From positions 1 through 44,282 of the forward strand of contig JAIBDT010000017.1 in assembly GCA_024686085.1 (NCBI GenBank): a stretch of DNA of 44,282 bases. The letters run 5' to 3'. Below the pieces are notes generated by a model. The model was not told the origin of the DNA, searched no databases, and saw only the letters and a list, made by a program, of their open reading frames with translations. Source of the stretch: Loktanella sp. (lineage in GTDB: Bacteria; Pseudomonadota; Alphaproteobacteria; Rhodobacterales; Rhodobacteraceae). Of this stretch, positions 26,108-33,998 are shown piece by piece; the first letter of the stretch is position 1; each line of letters opens with the position of its first letter. A program made the translations under genes and the position numbers.

Positions 26108-26476
26108 TTATTCTTCACGCGATAGCGGGTCCTCATAACCTGCCCAGCCTGTGTCGCAGCCTGTTGGCGGCAACTCCGACAGTTTCACGTGCTTCAGCAT
26201 ATAGGCTTTGGCAATGAAATTCGCGGTGATCGGTGCTGTCAAAAGCAAGAACAGCGTGATCATGAATTCATGAAACGACACCGCCTCTTTCAGCAACAAA
26301 TGATACAACATCGACGCAATCAACGCGCCACCAACGCCCAATGTCGTGGCCTTGGTTGGGGCATGAAGACGCTGCATACTGTCGCGCAGCTTGATCAATC
26401 CATAAGACCCCACCAGCCCGAAAAAGCCGCTGACAACCAATACAGTCGCAATCACAAGTTCGATAACAAACGTCAT
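26108..26476 (-). CDS. mrpG: Mrp cation/proton antiporter subunit G
   Basis: A 122-residue membrane subunit of the Mrp (Pha/Mnh) cation/proton antiporter. Three helices lie at about 4-26, 42-62 and 67-90. The segments GSYGLIKLRDSMQRLHAPTK and TAPITANFIAKAYML are typical of MrpG. It has a polar C-terminal tail. It is the last gene of the operon, 9 bases after mrpF. Confidence 0.93.
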   Translation of the reverse strand: MTFVIELVIATVLVVSGFFGLVGSYGLIKLRDSMQRLHAPTKATTLGVGGALIASMLYHLLLKEAVSFHEFMITLFLLLTAPITANFIAKAYMLKHVKLSELPPTGCDTGWAGYEDPLSREE

Positions 26477-26485
26477 AGCTGGCTC

Positions 26486-26755
26486 CTATTCAATGATATC
26501 GCCGCGCAGGATAAAGCGGCAATAGGCAACGGTGGACACAAAGCCGACCATCGCAATCAGCATGGCCGCCTCAAAGTAAACCGCGACGCCTTGGTACACC
26601 CCGTACAGGATAATCAGCGCGATCACATTGATCACCATCGTGTCCAGCGCAAGGATGCGGTCGGCAGAGGTTGGTCCCGTCACGACGCGGTAAAGCGTCA
26701 GCAGCAGCGCGATCCCAAAACAGGCAAACGCAAAGGTCAGAGCAATCTCGATCAT
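26486..26755 (-). CDS. mrpF: Mrp cation/proton antiporter subunit F
   Basis: An 89-residue three-helix subunit with RVVTGPTSADRILALDTM, the MrpF hallmark (Pro-x-x-x-Asp-Arg followed by Asp). Overlaps the mrpE stop by four bases and precedes mrpG. Length matches the family. Confidence 0.93.
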   Translation of the reverse strand: MIEIALTFAFACFGIALLLTLYRVVTGPTSADRILALDTMVINVIALIILYGVYQGVAVYFEAAMLIAMVGFVSTVAYCRFILRGDIIE

Positions 26756-27243
26756 GGGAAAATCTCCATCAAGCGGGCCTCGTAGCGGGTTTTAATCTCG
26801 TCACGAATTGCAACAGGGTCATCGGTGTGTAGGCAATGCACCAGAATGCTGCGCCCGTCTGCGGCCAACATCGCCGACACCGTGCCCGGTGTCATGGTGA
26901 TCGTGCCCGCCAACAGCGTGATCGCCTCAGCGTTGGTCAGGTCCAGCGGCACATTGATCCACGCCGATTTGATGTCCTCGTTGCGTTTGAACAGAATGAT
27001 CCCCGCGACAACAATGTTGGCCACCACGATATCCCAAAACACTAGCGCGACATAAGCGGCCAGTTTCAGCGGACGGGTTTTTTGCGGGCGGTCAGGCCAG
27101 TAAGGGGCCGTCATCACAGGCAGCACAATGCCCAAGAACGCCCCCAACAGCAGATTGCCCAGCGTGACCTTGTGTACCAACATGATCCACACCGCCGTGA
27201 TCGTCAGCGTCAGCAAAGGGTGAGGCAGAAATTTACGCAGCAT
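26752..27243 (-). CDS. mrpE: Mrp cation/proton antiporter subunit E
   Basis: A 163-residue subunit with N-terminal helices (PHPLLTLTITAVWIMLV, TLGNLLLGAFLGIVLP) and a cytoplasmic C-terminal domain (LAGTITMTPGTVSAML, HCLHTDDP). ATG 27243 is preferred because GGGG lies 7 bases upstream and the protein then begins MLRKFLPHPLL as in relatives. A GTG at 27249 overlapping the mrpD stop (GTGA) is the alternative. Needed for assembly of the complex in studied systems. Confidence 0.92.
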   Translation of the reverse strand: MLRKFLPHPLLTLTITAVWIMLVHKVTLGNLLLGAFLGIVLPVMTAPYWPDRPQKTRPLKLAAYVALVFWDIVVANIVVAGIILFKRNEDIKSAWINVPLDLTNAEAITLLAGTITMTPGTVSAMLAADGRSILVHCLHTDDPVAIRDEIKTRYEARLMEIFP

Positions 27244-27245
27244 GA

Positions 27246-28763
27246 TCACACCCCATTGCCAAGAACCGCCGAGATATATCCGGCCGGATTATAAAGCTGC
27301 TGACTGGTCGCATCAAAATAATCCATCGCGGGACCGGCAAAGACTGTCAGCAGCCCCAACATCGCAAGTGCCGCAAAAATCGCGGTAATCGCAAGCGGTT
27401 GAGCGGGCATCGGCGCGGCAACTTCAGGCACGTCAATGGCTGTTGATTTCCAAAAGATGATGCTGCCCGCACGCGCAAACCCGACGATGGTCAACAACGA
27501 CCCCCCTAGGATCACGACCCAGACCAGCACCATTGTGTCTGGCGCACGCATCGCGTCCAAGATCAACAATTTGCCCAAAAACCCGCTCAGCGGTGGCATC
27601 CCTGCCATCGCGATGGCTCCGCCAAAGAACAGCGCCGCAAACAACCCGTTGTGGCGGATCACAGGTGAGGCCTGCAACAGACCCAAACCCGCACCGCGCC
27701 GCGAAATCACAGCATCAGCGACCAAGAACAAGATGGCAGCCGCCAGCGTCGAATGCACCATATAGTAAAGTGCGGCCGCCGTGGATTGCGGCGAAAACGC
27801 GGACACAGCAACCAATAGGGCGCCCATTGATCCCAAGACCGAGAACGCCACCAGCGGCAGCAATCCACGCGCGCCCAAGACCCCGAACGCCCCGATCACA
27901 ACCGTGACCAAGGCCGCAGGCAATAACCAGTCCCCTGCCATTGATCCGGTCGCGGCCACATCAGGACCAAAGGAAATCGTATACATCCGAATGATCGCAT
28001 AAGCGCCGACCTTGGTCATGATCGCAAACAATGCAGCCACAGGTGCGGGTGCGTTTGCATAGGTGCTAGGTAGCCAGAATTGCACAGGGAACAGGGCCGC
28101 TTTGATCGCAAAGACGATCAACAACAGCATCGCGGCCACACGGACCAAAGCCGCATCTTCAATCGGAATCTCGCGCAGTTTCACCGCCAAATCCGCGATG
28201 TTCAACGTGCCTGTGGTGGCATAAATCGTGCCCAACGCGAACAGAAACAGGGTCGATCCAGCAAGGTTCATCACCACATATTGCAGGCCCGCCTTCAGGC
28301 GCGCAGCACCGCCGCCATGGATCATCAACCCGTAGGATGCGATCAGCAGCACTTCGAAAAACACAAACAGGTTAAACGCGTCACCTGTCAGAAAGGCGCC
28401 TGAAATGCCCATCAACTGGAACTGGAACAGCGCGTGGAAATGGCGGCCTCGGGCGTCCCATTCGGTGCTGACCGCATAAAGCAGCGCAACCAGCGCCAGC
28501 ACCGAGGTCAGCAAAAGCATCATCGCCGACAAGCGGTCCAAAACCAGCACAATGCCAAACGGCGCAGGCCAGTTACCTAGCTCGTAAACATGCGTTTCGC
28601 CCTGTGCGGCAAGAACCGTCAGGCCCAGCGCAATCGCGGCCAAAGCCGCCGCACCCGCAATTGAAAAGATACGCGCAAGGCTGATGTCGTGGCGCATCAC
28701 AAAGGCCAGGATCGGGGCAAGAATGGCCGGCAAAATGACCGGTGCGATAATCCAATGGTTCAC
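27246..28763 (-). CDS. mrpD: Mrp cation/proton antiporter subunit D
   Basis: A 505-residue antiporter-like subunit related to NuoM/N, with about fourteen helices. The essential acidic residue is Glu137 in FVFFEVLLIASYGLM, at the same number as in Bacillus MrpD. Lys residues in FAIKAALFPVQFWLPSTY are the expected proton-path residues. It overlaps mrpC by four bases. Together with MrpA it forms the proton or cation path of the complex. Confidence 0.96.
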   Translation of the reverse strand: MNHWIIAPVILPAILAPILAFVMRHDISLARIFSIAGAAALAAIALGLTVLAAQGETHVYELGNWPAPFGIVLVLDRLSAMMLLLTSVLALVALLYAVSTEWDARGRHFHALFQFQLMGISGAFLTGDAFNLFVFFEVLLIASYGLMIHGGGAARLKAGLQYVVMNLAGSTLFLFALGTIYATTGTLNIADLAVKLREIPIEDAALVRVAAMLLLIVFAIKAALFPVQFWLPSTYANAPAPVAALFAIMTKVGAYAIIRMYTISFGPDVAATGSMAGDWLLPAALVTVVIGAFGVLGARGLLPLVAFSVLGSMGALLVAVSAFSPQSTAAALYYMVHSTLAAAILFLVADAVISRRGAGLGLLQASPVIRHNGLFAALFFGGAIAMAGMPPLSGFLGKLLILDAMRAPDTMVLVWVVILGGSLLTIVGFARAGSIIFWKSTAIDVPEVAAPMPAQPLAITAIFAALAMLGLLTVFAGPAMDYFDATSQQLYNPAGYISAVLGNGV

Positions 28764-29113
28764 GACTTGCCCTCCGAAACGTCGGCATCTGCGGCCTGAT
28801 CGTCAATATGGTCGTCGCCGTTTTCAAAGAAAACGCCAAGGGCGATCATTACTACCACGGCGGTCATGCCAAAGCTGATCACAATCGCGGTCAGCACCAA
28901 GGCTTGCGGCAACGGGTCTGTGTATTCGGTCGCGTATTTGCTTAGGATCGGGGGCAGGTTCACCGCCAAACGGCCTGTGGAAAGCAAGAACACGTTTACC
29001 GCATATGACAACATCGCCATGCCCAAGATCACAGGAAACGCCCGCAAACGCAGGATCAGATAGACGCCCGCAGCTGTCAGAACGCCAACGGTGGATGCAA
29101 CAAGGTATTCCAT
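28760..29113 (-). CDS. mrpC: Mrp cation/proton antiporter subunit C
   Basis: A 117-residue NuoK-like subunit with three helices (about 3-22, 28-48, 72-95); the segments SYAVNVFLLSTGR and DPLPQALVLTAIVI are typical. The C-terminus is a short acidic tail. The start shares one base with the mrpA stop (TGATG). Confidence 0.94.
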   Translation of the reverse strand: MEYLVASTVGVLTAAGVYLILRLRAFPVILGMAMLSYAVNVFLLSTGRLAVNLPPILSKYATEYTDPLPQALVLTAIVISFGMTAVVVMIALGVFFENGDDHIDDQAADADVSEGKS

Positions 29114-31989
29114 CAGCGCACCTCCTCTTGTGGGACATCTGCGGTTTCGGGCGGCGTTGGGTCATAGTCCATCGGATCAATGTTGATCGTCTCACCAGCA
29201 TGACGGGCGATGCGCGACAGGCTGTAAAGCATCAACATCACGGCCCCGAGCACGGTCAAGAACACGCCAAGGTCAAACAGCATCGCCGTTGCCAGCTCGA
29301 ACTCTTCGATTGGGGGGAATGTGAAATAGCCAAAGCTACTGGTCAGGAACGGACGCCCCGCAAACCATGACCCGACACCTGTCAGCGCGGCAATCAAAAC
29401 ACCCCAGCCAATCAGGCTGTGATACTCGATCTTTTGACGCTGCTGCGCCCATGCAAACCCAGAGGCCATATATTGCATCAGTAAGGCAATCGAGACGACA
29501 AGGCCGGCAACAAACCCACCACCGGGTTGGTTATGACCGCGCAAGAAAATATAGACGCCAACCGTCAGTGCAATCGGCAGGATCACACGGGTCGCGATCA
29601 CCATCATGAACGGGTGACGGTCGCGCGAACGGGTCTCTTTGAACAGCGTATTGCGGATACGCGCACCCGCAGGGCCAGCCAGCAAGGCCTCCATCAGCGC
29701 GTAAATCGCAAGACCCGCGATGCCCAGAACGATGATCTCGCCAAAGGTATCATAACCACGGAAATCAACCAGAATGACGTTCACCACATTGGTGCCGCCA
29801 CCGCCGGTTTTGGAATTGGCAAGGTGGAAGTCAGAAATCGAGGACATATCGGTCAGCAAGAACCCAAGCGCCAGCGCTCCGACAGCACCGCCCGCAATCA
29901 CGGCAATTGCTGCGTCACGCAAACGACGGCTGGCGCTGCTTTCACGCGGCGTGTCTTTGGGCAAAAAGTGCAAGGCAAGCAACAGCAGCAAGATCGTGAC
30001 CGTCTCAACCGAGATTTGCGTCAACGCCAAATCAGGGGCGGACAAGTAAACGAACCCGCCAGACACCATCAAGCCGATGATACTGATGAGGATCAGCGCC
30101 GTGAACCGCTGGTGGTGCAACACAACAACCGCAGCCGCGGCCACGACCAACAGAACCCAGCCAATACCTGCAAGGATCGGCACCGGCAGGACCTCACGCG
30201 TCGCAGCAGGCATTCCGCCGCCCGACCATGCAATCACGCCCAGCGCCGTGGTCGACACCGTGAACACCGCCAGATAACGGCTGATGGCACCATTGTGCAG
30301 CAGTTCGGTAAACCACCGCGACGCGGTCACAATCGCAGCCATTAATGCATCAAAAATGTTTTTCGCCTCTGGACGCGGCAGCGCGTTCCAGATGCGTTCT
30401 AAACCGCCGTGCATCCACAAAAGCATTGCACCGCCTGCAACCGCTATGATCGACATGAACAACGCAGGCGTCACACCGTGCCAGATTTTCAGCGAATAAT
30501 AAGGCAAGTCGCCACCCGTTACAGCGCCTGCAGCCACCGCCACCAGCGGGCCAACGATCGTCGCCGAGAAAAGACCGATCAGCACGACAAAAACAACCAA
30601 GAACGCAGGTGCTGCCCACAGGCCAAAACCCGGATCATGCGGCTGGCTAGGATAATCGTCGCGCACAGGGCCCAAGAACACATGCGCGATAAAGCGGAAT
30701 GAATAGGCCACCGACAATAGCGCCCCCAGCGTTGCAAGCACGGGCAGCGCATAGTGACTACCAAACCAAACGGTGTGGGCGGCTTCTTCTAGCATCATCT
30801 CTTTGGACAAAAAGCCGTTGAGAAGTGGAATACCGGCCATCGACAAGGCCGCAAGTGACGCAATCACCGTGGTGATCGGCATCAGATGGCGCAGACCGCC
30901 AAGGCGCTTGATATCGCGGGTGTGGGTCTCGTGGTCGACAATGCCCGCGCTCATGAACAAGGCGGCCTTGAACGTCAGGTGGTTGATAATGTGGAATACA
31001 GCGACCACTGCCGCCGCTTTGGTGCCAAAGCCCAACAGCATTGTCAAAAGGCCAAGGTGACTAACGGTTGAATAAGCCAGCAATGCCTTTAGGTCGTCTT
31101 TGAACAAGGCAATTGTCGCGCCCAAAACCATTGTGATCAGGCCGGTTGTTGTGACGATATAAAACCATGCATCCGTACCTGCCAAAACTGGCCACATGCG
31201 GGCCATCAGAAAAATACCCGCCTTCACCATCGTGGCAGAGTGCAGATAAGCGGACACGGGCGTCGGGGCGGCCATCGCGTGAGGCAACCAGAAATGGAAC
31301 GGGAATTGTGCGGATTTGGTGAATGCGCCCAGCAAAATTAGGATCAGCGCAGGCAGATACATATCAGAGGCACGGATTTCATCGCCCATCGTCAGGATCA
31401 CGCTTAGGTCATAGCTGCCCGCGATATTGCCCAAAATCAACATGCCCGCGATCATCGCCAAACCGCCTGACCCAGTCACAGCCAGCGCCATTCGCGCGCC
31501 CTGTCGACCTTCGGGCAGGTGCTTCCAAAAACCGATCAACAGGAAGGATGACAGGCTGGTCAATTCCCAAAAGATCAACAAAAGCAGGATATTATCGGAC
31601 AGAACCACACCGACCATCGCGCCCTGGAACAGCAACAAATAGGTATAGAACTGGCCCATCGGGTCGTCGCCCGACAGATAATACCGCGCATAAAGCGTGA
31701 TCAGCAGACCAACGCCCAAGATCATCCCCGCAAACAGCAGACCCAATCCATCAAGAAAGAACGTGACGTTCAGGCCAAGGGCGGGCAGCCATTCGATATT
31801 AGCTTGCAAAACTTGACCGTCCATCACCGCAGGGGCGGCAAGCCCCAACAGGATCAACGCCAAGGCCGTCGGCAATGCGGTAAACATGGCACAGGCATCG
31901 CGCCCCGCACGGATCATCAGACCAGGCAACAACGCACCGGCAAATGGTAAAATGGCGATCAGCGGAAGTAACACTTGGGGGGTAATCAT
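29113..31989 (-). CDS. mrpA: Mrp cation/proton antiporter, fused subunits A and B
   Basis: A 958-residue fusion. Residues 1-780 are MrpA (NuoL-like, with Glu142 in FWELTSLSSFLLIGFW, Lys in GAFTKSAQFPFHFWLPHAM, and a DUF4040-like C-terminal part). Residues about 800-958 are MrpB (GHNQPGGGFVAGLV, a family hallmark). This matches the group of Mrp operons with a joined AB subunit, such as rhizobial pha. The complex exports Na+ (or K+) in exchange for H+ and supports salt and alkali tolerance, as expected in a marine organism. It is the first gene of a six-gene minus-strand operon; the ribosome binding site (GAG) is weak. Confidence 0.95.
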   Translation of the reverse strand: MITPQVLLPLIAILPFAGALLPGLMIRAGRDACAMFTALPTALALILLGLAAPAVMDGQVLQANIEWLPALGLNVTFFLDGLGLLFAGMILGVGLLITLYARYYLSGDDPMGQFYTYLLLFQGAMVGVVLSDNILLLLIFWELTSLSSFLLIGFWKHLPEGRQGARMALAVTGSGGLAMIAGMLILGNIAGSYDLSVILTMGDEIRASDMYLPALILILLGAFTKSAQFPFHFWLPHAMAAPTPVSAYLHSATMVKAGIFLMARMWPVLAGTDAWFYIVTTTGLITMVLGATIALFKDDLKALLAYSTVSHLGLLTMLLGFGTKAAAVVAVFHIINHLTFKAALFMSAGIVDHETHTRDIKRLGGLRHLMPITTVIASLAALSMAGIPLLNGFLSKEMMLEEAAHTVWFGSHYALPVLATLGALLSVAYSFRFIAHVFLGPVRDDYPSQPHDPGFGLWAAPAFLVVFVVLIGLFSATIVGPLVAVAAGAVTGGDLPYYSLKIWHGVTPALFMSIIAVAGGAMLLWMHGGLERIWNALPRPEAKNIFDALMAAIVTASRWFTELLHNGAISRYLAVFTVSTTALGVIAWSGGGMPAATREVLPVPILAGIGWVLLVVAAAAVVVLHHQRFTALILISIIGLMVSGGFVYLSAPDLALTQISVETVTILLLLLALHFLPKDTPRESSASRRLRDAAIAVIAGGAVGALALGFLLTDMSSISDFHLANSKTGGGGTNVVNVILVDFRGYDTFGEIIVLGIAGLAIYALMEALLAGPAGARIRNTLFKETRSRDRHPFMMVIATRVILPIALTVGVYIFLRGHNQPGGGFVAGLVVSIALLMQYMASGFAWAQQRQKIEYHSLIGWGVLIAALTGVGSWFAGRPFLTSSFGYFTFPPIEEFELATAMLFDLGVFLTVLGAVMLMLYSLSRIARHAGETINIDPMDYDPTPPETADVPQEEVR

Positions 31990-32022
31990 TTAAGTCTCTG
32001 CGCCCTTTGTGCCGAATTGTCG

Positions 32023-32039
32023 TCCACCTGCGCGGTGGA
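32023..32039. other. Small hairpin upstream of the Mrp operon
   Basis: TCCACC, loop TGCGC, GGTGGA, located 34 bases upstream of the mrpA start in the 254-base divergent region shared with the stress-protein gene (31990-32243). It could be in the mrp leader RNA. Apart from this and the FNR-type box I see no other element there. Confidence 0.3.
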
Positions 32040-32176
32040 TTTGCTTTATTAACTAGTAGTCAACTGCCCTGCGCATTGCAACTGCCCGACATCGGGACGT
32101 GGCTTGCGCTAGGCTTACTTTTCACAACGGAATTTAGGCCACGAATGAAGCAATGCAAGACCACCAACCGCCAAAA

Positions 32177-32190
32177 CTGATCTAGATCAA
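32177..32190 (+). promoter_or_regulatory. FNR/FnrL-type box upstream of the universal stress gene
   Basis: CTGATCTAGATCAA matches the FNR consensus TTGAT-N4-ATCAA at nine of ten defined positions. It lies 54 bases upstream of the usp start codon, a plausible place for an activating site near -40. FnrL control of usp genes under low oxygen is well known in alphaproteobacteria. Confidence 0.7.
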
Positions 32191-32243
32191 CGCAGCCTTG
32201 CGACACTGGGCTATGGTTGTTTCCATCAAACAGGAGGCAACCC

Positions 32244-32651
32244 ATGTATAAACATATTCTCGTAACCGTTGCGATTGACGCAATGAACAACTCTGAACAG
32301 TCCCTAAAAGCCGCAAAATTGCTGGCTGGTACAGACGGGAGGGTGACTTTGCTGCACGTTAGAGAAGAAATCCCCGGTTACGCCAGCCCCTATATCCCAG
32401 AAGGTTTTGACGCCGAGCAAAAAGAGCTGGCGCACAAACATCTTGAAGTGCTTGCAGATCAACTTGAGGGGGCCAATGCGGTCGTGGTCACAGGACACGC
32501 AGGGCGCAGCATCATTGACTGGGCAGACGACAACAAAGTCGATTGTATCATCGTCGCGTCCCATAGGCCGGGGCTGCAAGACTACTTTCTCGGCAGCACC
32601 GCCGCACGGGTCGTGCGCCACGCACAATGCGCAGTGCATATCCTGCGCTAA
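32244..32651 (+). CDS. Universal stress protein, UspA superfamily (UspF-like)
   Basis: A 135-residue universal stress protein. The N-terminus MYKHILVTVAID is typical. The C-terminal part VDCIIVASHRPGLQDYFLGS resembles UspF/UspG proteins. The ATP loop keeps the final GS but lacks the first Gly of the usual G-x2-G-x9-G(S/T), so nucleotide binding is uncertain. ATG 32244 has CAGGAGGCAA just upstream. It is monocistronic and divergent from the Mrp operon. The FNR-type box indicates induction under oxygen limitation. Confidence 0.92.
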   Translation: MYKHILVTVAIDAMNNSEQSLKAAKLLAGTDGRVTLLHVREEIPGYASPYIPEGFDAEQKELAHKHLEVLADQLEGANAVVVTGHAGRSIIDWADDNKVDCIIVASHRPGLQDYFLGSTAARVVRHAQCAVHILR

Positions 32652-32659
32652 TAAAATCA

Positions 32660-32751
32660 GGTCCGCTTGGCACAACAATATCGTCCGACATCCAAACATC
32701 AACTTGGTGTAAAACTTAACATTAAATAACAATAATTTAGCCAAGCGGACC
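32660..32751. repeat. 12-bp inverted repeat flanking an AT-rich segment
   Basis: GGTCCGCTTGGC (32660-32671) and its exact complement GCCAAGCGGACC (32740-32751) enclose 68 bases that are AT-rich. It lies 8 bases after the usp stop and before the first IS remnant. It may be a terminator with a long loop, a small non-coding RNA, or the remains of a miniature transposable element. The rest of 32652-32846 holds no gene. Confidence 0.5.
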
Positions 32752-32846
32752 CACCACTGCCTGACGTCAGCGCTCATAGGTCCAAATAGCGCAAATTGCT
32801 AAGAGAGTGTTGTTGGCTCATCGTAACCACTGAGGAGTGGGACATG

Positions 32847-33441
32847 TGAACCGCCCCTTGTTTGCCGGAGACCCAGAAGTAAGGATACTGGGTTATGGAA
32901 AAGAACAAATGTGGAAACAGATATTCACCTGAAGTGCGCGAGCGGGCTGTGCGGATGGTGTTCGCGCATCAGGGTGAATTTGATAGCCAATCCGCTGCGA
33001 TCAAATCGATTGCGCCTAAGATTGGTTGTGGGCCTGATACGCTTCGGGCGTGGGTTCGGCGTGCTGAGACGGACAGCGGTCGGCGTGATGGCGTGACGAG
33101 CGCCGAACGTGACCGGATCAAAGCGTTGGAGCGCGAGAACCGCCAGCTTCGGCAAGCCAATGAGATCCTGAAGAAAGCATCCGCGTACTTTGCGCAGGCG
33201 GAGATCGACCGCCCGTTTCGAAAATGATTGCTTTTATCAAAGAACATCGTGGGGTGTGTGGGGCGAGCCGATCTGCCGAGTTTTGCAGATTGCCCCTTCA
33301 ACATTCTACGCGCATCTGGCCGTGGAGAATGATCGGGATAAAGCGTCGGATCGCGTCAAGCGGGATGCCGAATTGCGTCCAGAGATGAAGCGTGTTTGGA
33401 AAGATAACCGGTCGGTCTATGGAGCGCGCAAGCTGTGGCAA
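32847..33441 (+). mobile_element. Truncated IS3-family element (IS51-like group)
   Basis: The left end reads TGAACCGCCCC followed by a G-rich inner repeat, the pattern of IS3-family ends of this group. It contains an intact orfA and a frameshifted, truncated orfB. The element stops around 33441, where coding similarity to orfB ends and the sequence changes to the next IS remnant. No right end is seen. Confidence 0.75.
32895..33227 (+). CDS. IS3-family transposase OrfA
   Basis: A 110-residue OrfA protein. It has an N-terminal helix-turn-helix ([17 protein letters not shown] through [13 protein letters not shown]) and a C-terminal leucine-zipper coiled coil ([20 protein letters not shown]). 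It ends [11 protein letters not shown] as in the family. The stop overlaps the orfB start (ATGA at 33224), where ribosomal frameshifting normally makes the OrfAB transposase. Because orfB is broken, the element cannot transpose by itself. Confidence 0.9.
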   Translation: MEKNKCGNRYSPEVRERAVRMVFAHQGEFDSQSAAIKSIAPKIGCGPDTLRAWVRRAETDSGRRDGVTSAERDRIKALERENRQLRQANEILKKASAYFAQAEIDRPFRK

Positions 33442-33462
33442 ACAATAAAACATTCTCAGTGA
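33224..33462 (+). pseudogene. IS3-family transposase OrfB, frameshifted and truncated
   Basis: Starts [13 protein letters not shown], then loses one base near 33260-33264; similarity continues in another frame with EPICRVLQIAPSTFYAHL and SVYGARKLWQ. It ends in a foreign tail after about 75 residues, well before the DDE catalytic core, so no active transposase can be made. Confidence 0.85.
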
Positions 33463-33529
33463 GAATTGGTCTTGTCGCGGTTTAGTTCCGGTCTCTTTCG
33501 AGCAATGTTTGCTATGAAGGAGATAAAGA

Positions 33530-33775
33530 ATGGCAAAGAGATACACAGACGAGTTTCGTCGTGATGCGGTTCGCATGGCGACCACCAGTTGATTAACGCG
33601 GCCCCAACTTTCATCGGATTTGGGGGGTGGGGTTTCGACGCTGAACACGTGGGTTCAACAGCATCAACACGATGACCTGATGATCGTCATTGGAACGCCA
33701 TTGGTCCGAGAGGCAATGGCGATGACCGCATGAAGACGTGGAAAAGGAGAACACGCGGCTTCGCAAAGAAGCTGT
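33530..33775 (+). pseudogene. Remnant of a second IS3-type orfA
   Basis: Begins with a good ribosome binding site (GAAGGAGAT) and ATG at 33530, encoding MAKRYTDEFRRDAVRMATTS. A TGA stop follows at 33590, then similarity resumes (LTRPQLSSDLGVGVSTLN). After about 33680 an unrelated stretch of about 45 bases shifts the frame, and EDVEKENTRLRKE resumes near 33735. No orfB is present. The stretch 33463-33529 looks like the left flank of this element. Confidence 0.75.
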
Positions 33776-33998
33776 CTGACGTCAGCACCGGTGGGACAGA
33801 TTTGAGGATTTGAATAGCGGAGGATTTCTGGTTCATCTTATCGATTAGGAGATCGAGATGACGAAGAAGCCACAAACATCGAAAGAGGCCGCCGAGAAGG
33901 TGGTCAAAAACATCCGCCGTAAGACGCGGCAAACCTATTCAGCCGAGGAAAAGATCCGCATTGTTTTGGCAGGACTTCGCGGCGAGGAGAGCATCTCG
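33776..33998 (+). mobile_element. 5' remnant of a third IS3-type element
   Basis: The region begins near a TGACGTCA palindrome and a CAGCACCGGTGGGACAG segment that looks like an IS end. It then holds a ribosome binding site (TAGGAGATCGAG) and the first 45-50 codons of an OrfA (TKKPQTSKEAAEKVV, KTRQTYSAEEKIRIVLAGL). The IS sequence ends near 33998, where the reading frame runs on into an unrelated gene. An 11-base copy of the start (CTGACGTCAGC) also occurs at 32761. Confidence 0.6.

Noticed and set aside
29527..30345. Long plus-strand frame antisense to mrpA
   Set aside because: Composition (Gln/Arg/His-rich, no hydrophobic pattern) is typical of the complement of a membrane-protein gene; MrpA is certain.
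32659..32757. Possible tRNA-like remnant ending CCACCA after the 12-bp stem
   Set aside because: No T-loop motif (GTTCGA) and no D or anticodon arm can be placed; only the long stem is real.
32761..33786. CTGACGTCAGC repeated at 32761 and 33776 as a target-site duplication
   Set aside because: The core TGACGTCA is a palindrome that can recur by chance, and the interval does not correspond to one element with matching ends.
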